This document shows, piece after piece, positions 61,253-64,000 of a DNA stretch of 64,000 bases; within the stretch, counting starts at the first letter, position 1, and every line of letters begins with the position of its first letter. The notes under the pieces were generated by a model. It saw nothing but the letters and a program-made list of their open reading frames with translations, did not search any database and was not told the DNA's origin. Source of the stretch: Paenalkalicoccus suaedae. GTDB taxonomy: Bacteria > Bacillota > Bacilli > Bacillales > Salisediminibacteriaceae. The position numbers were made by a program, and so were the translations under genes. Location: contig NZ_CP041372.2 in assembly GCF_006965545.2 (NCBI RefSeq), forward strand, positions 496,001 through 560,000, given 5' to 3'.

Positions 61253-62681
61253 TTGCTTGCGGTGGTGGTACTGGTGGTGCATGGAACCATTGATCAAAAT
61301 AAAAGACTACTTTTCCGCTTTCTGCTAATGACTCTTGACTGGACTGCCAAAATTCCTGTTGCCACATGTCGGAGAAATTAGAAGCAGAAGCTGTTGATAC
61401 AGATGTCTGTGCAGTTTGCGCACTTTGCGCAGTCTGCAATGTAATAGAAGTATGTTGTAAAGAGAGTGACGTCAAATCTTGAGCATCTTGCTGCTCTTGT
61501 TCGATCGGCTGTTCTCTTAACTCAACTGGGAAAGAGAAGTTGCTTTCCTGTGGAACAAATTGCTCTACAGGTGCACTTGCTACAGGAGATTCCTGTTGTT
61601 CATTTTGTTCGCTTTGTTCCTCAAGCTGTGCATCAACCGAGATTGTAGCAGGCTCTGGCGTTGCTTCTGCAAGCGCGGGTGCCTCATTACTCTCTGGCTG
61701 TGTTGCCACAGGTGGAGCAGCTATGTTTGGCTCACTTGTTGGCTCAGCATCGTCAGGAGTAGTATTATCCTGAGTTGGTGGCGTTACAATAGGCGTTTGT
61801 GGAGCGGGACGTGATGGAGCAGATGGCCTATCTGTCACAACCTCCGTCGTGCGATCCACTACCTCTGTAACTGGACGAGTGGTACGATCCACTGTATCAG
61901 TGACCGTCTCTGTAGTCCGATCCGCCACTTCCGTAATCGGGCGAGTCGTTCGATCTACAACCTCAGTTACAGGACGAGTTGTCCGATTAACTGTTTCGGT
62001 AGTAGTCTCAGTGATCTCCTCCGTTACGTCCGTTACGATGTCTGTTGTATCTTCGACAACATTTGTTACTTCGCGAGTCGTGCGTGATAGCGCACCGTTC
62101 GTGATTGATTCTACTGGCTCCTCAACTGCTTCGACCGTCTCATTGACTGTGTCAGAAACGATTGTCGTAGCATCATCTACTGTATTTGTTACGTTATCGA
62201 CAGTAGAGTCGACGGTTTTCGTAACGGTATCTGTAATATCTGATACGCTACTCGCAGTAGTTACGTCGTCTACTGTATCGCCAGTATCCTCTAAAGTGTT
62301 TGAGGTGGTGTTCGTCACTGTTTTCGTAGTCTCATCCACAGTGTTCGTCACTGTTTTGGCTACTTTATTAACAGTTGATTCCTCAGGTGTTACGGTTGAT
62401 ACTGTTTCATCCACAAGATCGGTTACCGTATTCGTCGTCTCGTTAACAGTCGATTCCACTGTTTTTCCGACAGACGAAGTGATTGTCCCAATCAATCCTT
62501 TTGATTCTTGTTTTGCTTCTGTGTTCTTTTCTTCTACCTCCGATGTTTCTTCTTGCGTCTCTACGCTTGTGACTTCACTTTCATCAGTCACAGAAGAAAG
62601 CAACCCTGAAGCTTGTGAATGAAGCGGGAAAAGTAGCATGGCTCCAGCTACTAATGTGAACTGGATAACCGCTTTCCTCAT
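61230..62681 (-). CDS. Secreted Thr/Val-rich protein with 11-residue repeats
   Basis: 483 residues from the ATG at 62681 (GGGAGGTG upstream; an ATG at 62705 is less good). Signal peptide to about residue 24 (HSQASG). From about 50 to 300 the chain repeats an 11-residue pattern, clearest as DRTTRPVTEVV, DRTTRPITEVA, DRTTETVTDTV; such hendecads form amphipathic helices in LEA proteins and apolipoproteins. A Pro/Gln/Glu-rich stretch (about 300-420) and a Trp/Phe-rich end (FSDMWQQEFWQSSQES, VVFYFDQWFHAPPVPPP) follow. No known domain or anchor. Precedes the 25-residue-repeat gene by 37 bp; the two are probably one operon. Confidence 0.8.
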   Translation of the reverse strand: MRKAVIQFTLVAGAMLLFPLHSQASGLLSSVTDESEVTSVETQEETSEVEEKNTEAKQESKGLIGTITSSVGKTVESTVNETTNTVTDLVDETVSTVTPEESTVNKVAKTVTNTVDETTKTVTNTTSNTLEDTGDTVDDVTTASSVSDITDTVTKTVDSTVDNVTNTVDDATTIVSDTVNETVEAVEEPVESITNGALSRTTREVTNVVEDTTDIVTDVTEEITETTTETVNRTTRPVTEVVDRTTRPITEVADRTTETVTDTVDRTTRPVTEVVDRTTEVVTDRPSAPSRPAPQTPIVTPPTQDNTTPDDAEPTSEPNIAAPPVATQPESNEAPALAEATPEPATISVDAQLEEQSEQNEQQESPVASAPVEQFVPQESNFSFPVELREQPIEQEQQDAQDLTSLSLQHTSITLQTAQSAQTAQTSVSTASASNFSDMWQQEFWQSSQESLAESGKVVFYFDQWFHAPPVPPPQATPSFTRV

Positions 62682-62753
62682 TTTTTCACCTCCCTTCTCA
62701 TTCATAGATAACGAAGGGGATGATCAAATGGATCACAAAAATAAAAAAGTTTT

Positions 62754-63611
62754 TTAACTATTTTGTGAAAGTGGGAAGGAAACGTCCAACAATTCAAGGA
62801 ATGCGACAACCTGTGGAAGGTGCTCAGCACCCTTTGTACAGCTTACCCATGTAGGTCTCGTGAGCGGCTTATTGTCTAAAAGCAAAGGTGTTCGACTGTA
62901 CTCTGATTCATGAAATCCTTTTAACGAGGATTCAGGTAAAACAGCCATGCCAATTCCATGAAGAACAAGTTGCTTAGACGTTTCAATTTGATCCACAACA
63001 ATCGTTTGCTCAGGAAATCGTTCATTGGCCATTAGCCATTCATCAATCGCAGCTTGATAGCTCGCATCAGACTTAAATTGAATCAGCACCTGTGAATTGG
63101 CACGAGAAGACGTATGGCGTTGCTCCATCAGATAAAGAGGATCTGGTTCTAATGCTTGCACGAACTGTTCAGCAGGCTTTTCTCCCCGTAATAGCTTGAT
63201 ATGAACGTTTTTAGCACTCCGAATATCCTGACTTAAGCCGGTCGTGAGTTCGATTTTAACGTCCGGATACTCGCGTAGGTAAGCTTGGAGCAGGGAAGGG
63301 AGCGTGTATTGGCTTACTACTGTAGAAACGGCGAGCGAGAGTGTCCCTGATACACCAGTACTCTTTAGGGATTGTCGTAAATTTTCTTCACGCTCAAGAT
63401 GCTCGCGTGCATATGCGACTACTTTCTCTCCTTCAGGTGTAAGGGTAAGCTCTTTGGCACTTCGTATAAATAGTGTCGTGTCCCATAAAGCTTCGATATG
63501 CTTCAGGCGCTGACTAATAGCTGGCTGCGACAAATATAGTTTAGTTGCCGCGATTCGCATAGACCGATAGTCTGCTAGCGCGCGGATTAATTCATAATCG
63601 TTCACTTTCAT
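62754..63611 (-). CDS. LysR family transcriptional regulator
   Basis: 285 residues. N-terminal winged helix IRALADYRSMRIAATKLYLSQPAISQRLKHIEALWDTTLFIRS, then an effector-binding domain (GTLSLAVSTVVSQYTLPSLLQAYLREYPDVKIEL; VLHGIGMAVLPESSL). LysR proteins usually activate a divergent or nearby gene when a small molecule binds. Here the upstream side is a repeat array to the window edge and the downstream gene is on the same strand after 70 bp, so the target is unclear; the secreted-protein pair is a candidate. GGAGGTTG precedes the ATG. Confidence 0.92.
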   Translation of the reverse strand: MKVNDYELIRALADYRSMRIAATKLYLSQPAISQRLKHIEALWDTTLFIRSAKELTLTPEGEKVVAYAREHLEREENLRQSLKSTGVSGTLSLAVSTVVSQYTLPSLLQAYLREYPDVKIELTTGLSQDIRSAKNVHIKLLRGEKPAEQFVQALEPDPLYLMEQRHTSSRANSQVLIQFKSDASYQAAIDEWLMANERFPEQTIVVDQIETSKQLVLHGIGMAVLPESSLKGFHESEYSRTPLLLDNKPLTRPTWVSCTKGAEHLPQVVAFLELLDVSFPLSQNS

Positions 63612-63714
63612 TTCTTCTCAACCTCCTATAAGAAAAACGAATCGATTTTAGATAAAAAGTATTGTTTTACTTATTATAGCAGGTTTGGGTTATACATATT
63701 CGGTAAGATGTGAT
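63612..63714. other. Leader of the LysR gene
   Basis: AT-rich promoter region with no ORF. The minus-strand promoter must lie here; no clear -35/-10 pair can be named. The stretch beyond the array, 63899-64000, shows no gene start, array or terminator that I can support. Confidence 0.3.
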
Positions 63715-63898
63715 TGCTTCACTTTAACTGTGGCTTCTATTAAATGAAGTCCTGGTTGCATCATTTGGATGTTGATATGCTCCTGACATCTTGCTTTGCT
63801 TCTACGTTGCGTCAAGTGAAGGTTCATATGCGTTACTTCGCGTGTCGTTTGCATAAAATAAGACATCATGTGCTTCTATTGTACGGACGAATGCATCA
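63715..63898. repeat. 21-bp phased array, word GAYGCAAAC (copy 2, minus orientation)
   Basis: On the minus strand GATGCA, GAAGCA, TATGCA, AACGCA recur; plus-strand word positions 63829, 63850, 63871 and 63892 are exactly 21 bp apart, and 63757 and 63778 are too, with a less regular stretch (about 30 bp) between. Same word family as 18673-19000, in the opposite orientation. Confidence 0.78.
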
Positions 63899-64000
63899 AA
63901 TAAGAAAAAACTATGTCTACTAATCCAGCTCCAAGGATTGAATTCCAGATCTTCTGAGACAGCAAGTTCCCCTATTTTCTATCAAACAGGAGCATTGTCA

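Noticed and set aside
61849-62622. 257-codon open frame on the plus strand opposite the Thr/Val-rich gene
   Set aside because: Antisense shadow of low-complexity codons; Ser/Val/Thr repeats only, no ribosome site.

Overview
The window looks like a chromosome segment from a low-to-mid GC Gram-positive spore-former relative (Bacillaceae). The evidence is strong AGGAGG-type ribosome sites, rho-independent terminators after nearly every transcription unit, and Bacillus-type families (AraR, AmaP/Asp23, DUF1648, DUF624/YesL, DUF3231, class D sortase, PadR). The exported proteins are very acidic and rich in Asp, Glu and Asn, which suggests (inference) a halotolerant or alkaliphilic lifestyle.

Layout. 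1-450: end of an IS3-type element sitting beside a repeat array. 0.5-7 kb: GltS-type glutamate carrier, secreted CAP protein, PadR regulator plus DUF4188 protein, a CHRD surface protein facing its probable class D sortase, and small genes. 7.2-18.6 kb: a complete L-arabinose/arabinan regulon: araA, araB, araD and a sugar-binding lipoprotein on the minus strand; two permeases, a DUF624 protein and a GH51 arabinofuranosidase on the plus strand; then araR. I find three near-identical AraR-type operators and one cre site. araD carries an in-frame amber codon. 19-24.7 kb: membrane protein, Gfo/Idh/MocA oxidoreductase, a 1.4 kb gene-free block of structured repeats, an orphan peptide-type binding lipoprotein, HtpX. 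24.8-40.5 kb: mixed metabolic and hypothetical genes (transglutaminase-like, ring-cleaving dioxygenase, S66 peptidase, YeeE/YedE sulfur transporter, two paralogous lipoproteins, HAD dehalogenase, soluble chemoreceptor plus PLP decarboxylase, SDR, DUF1648/AIM24 pair, DUF4385, DUF3231). 40.9-50 kb: AmaP/DUF2273/Asp23 envelope-stress operon, a membrane chemoreceptor, UPF0324 exporter, hydrolase, methyltransferase, a solo recombinase catalytic domain joined to a K+/H+ antiporter. 50-53.9 kb: cobalamin riboswitch with its terminator and btuF, btuC, and a btuD-cbiZ fusion. 54.7-57.7 kb: a promoter, a 54-residue leader ORF and two terminator-like hairpins ahead of an ABC-F ATPase and an aminoglycoside acetyltransferase-like gene, which looks like an attenuation-controlled resistance operon. 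58.9-62.7 kb: two secreted low-complexity proteins, one with about 25 copies of a 25-residue repeat and one with 11-residue Thr/Val-rich repeats.

The most unusual feature is in the intergenic DNA. Just beyond terminators lie at least eight kinds of degenerate short-word arrays. Each kind has its own word, but all have a period of 20 or 21 bp, with occasional steps of 30 bp, that is whole numbers of helical turns. One array kind is attached to a 165-bp structured element whose stem shows compensatory changes in a third, diverged copy. I know of no described system that matches this pattern.
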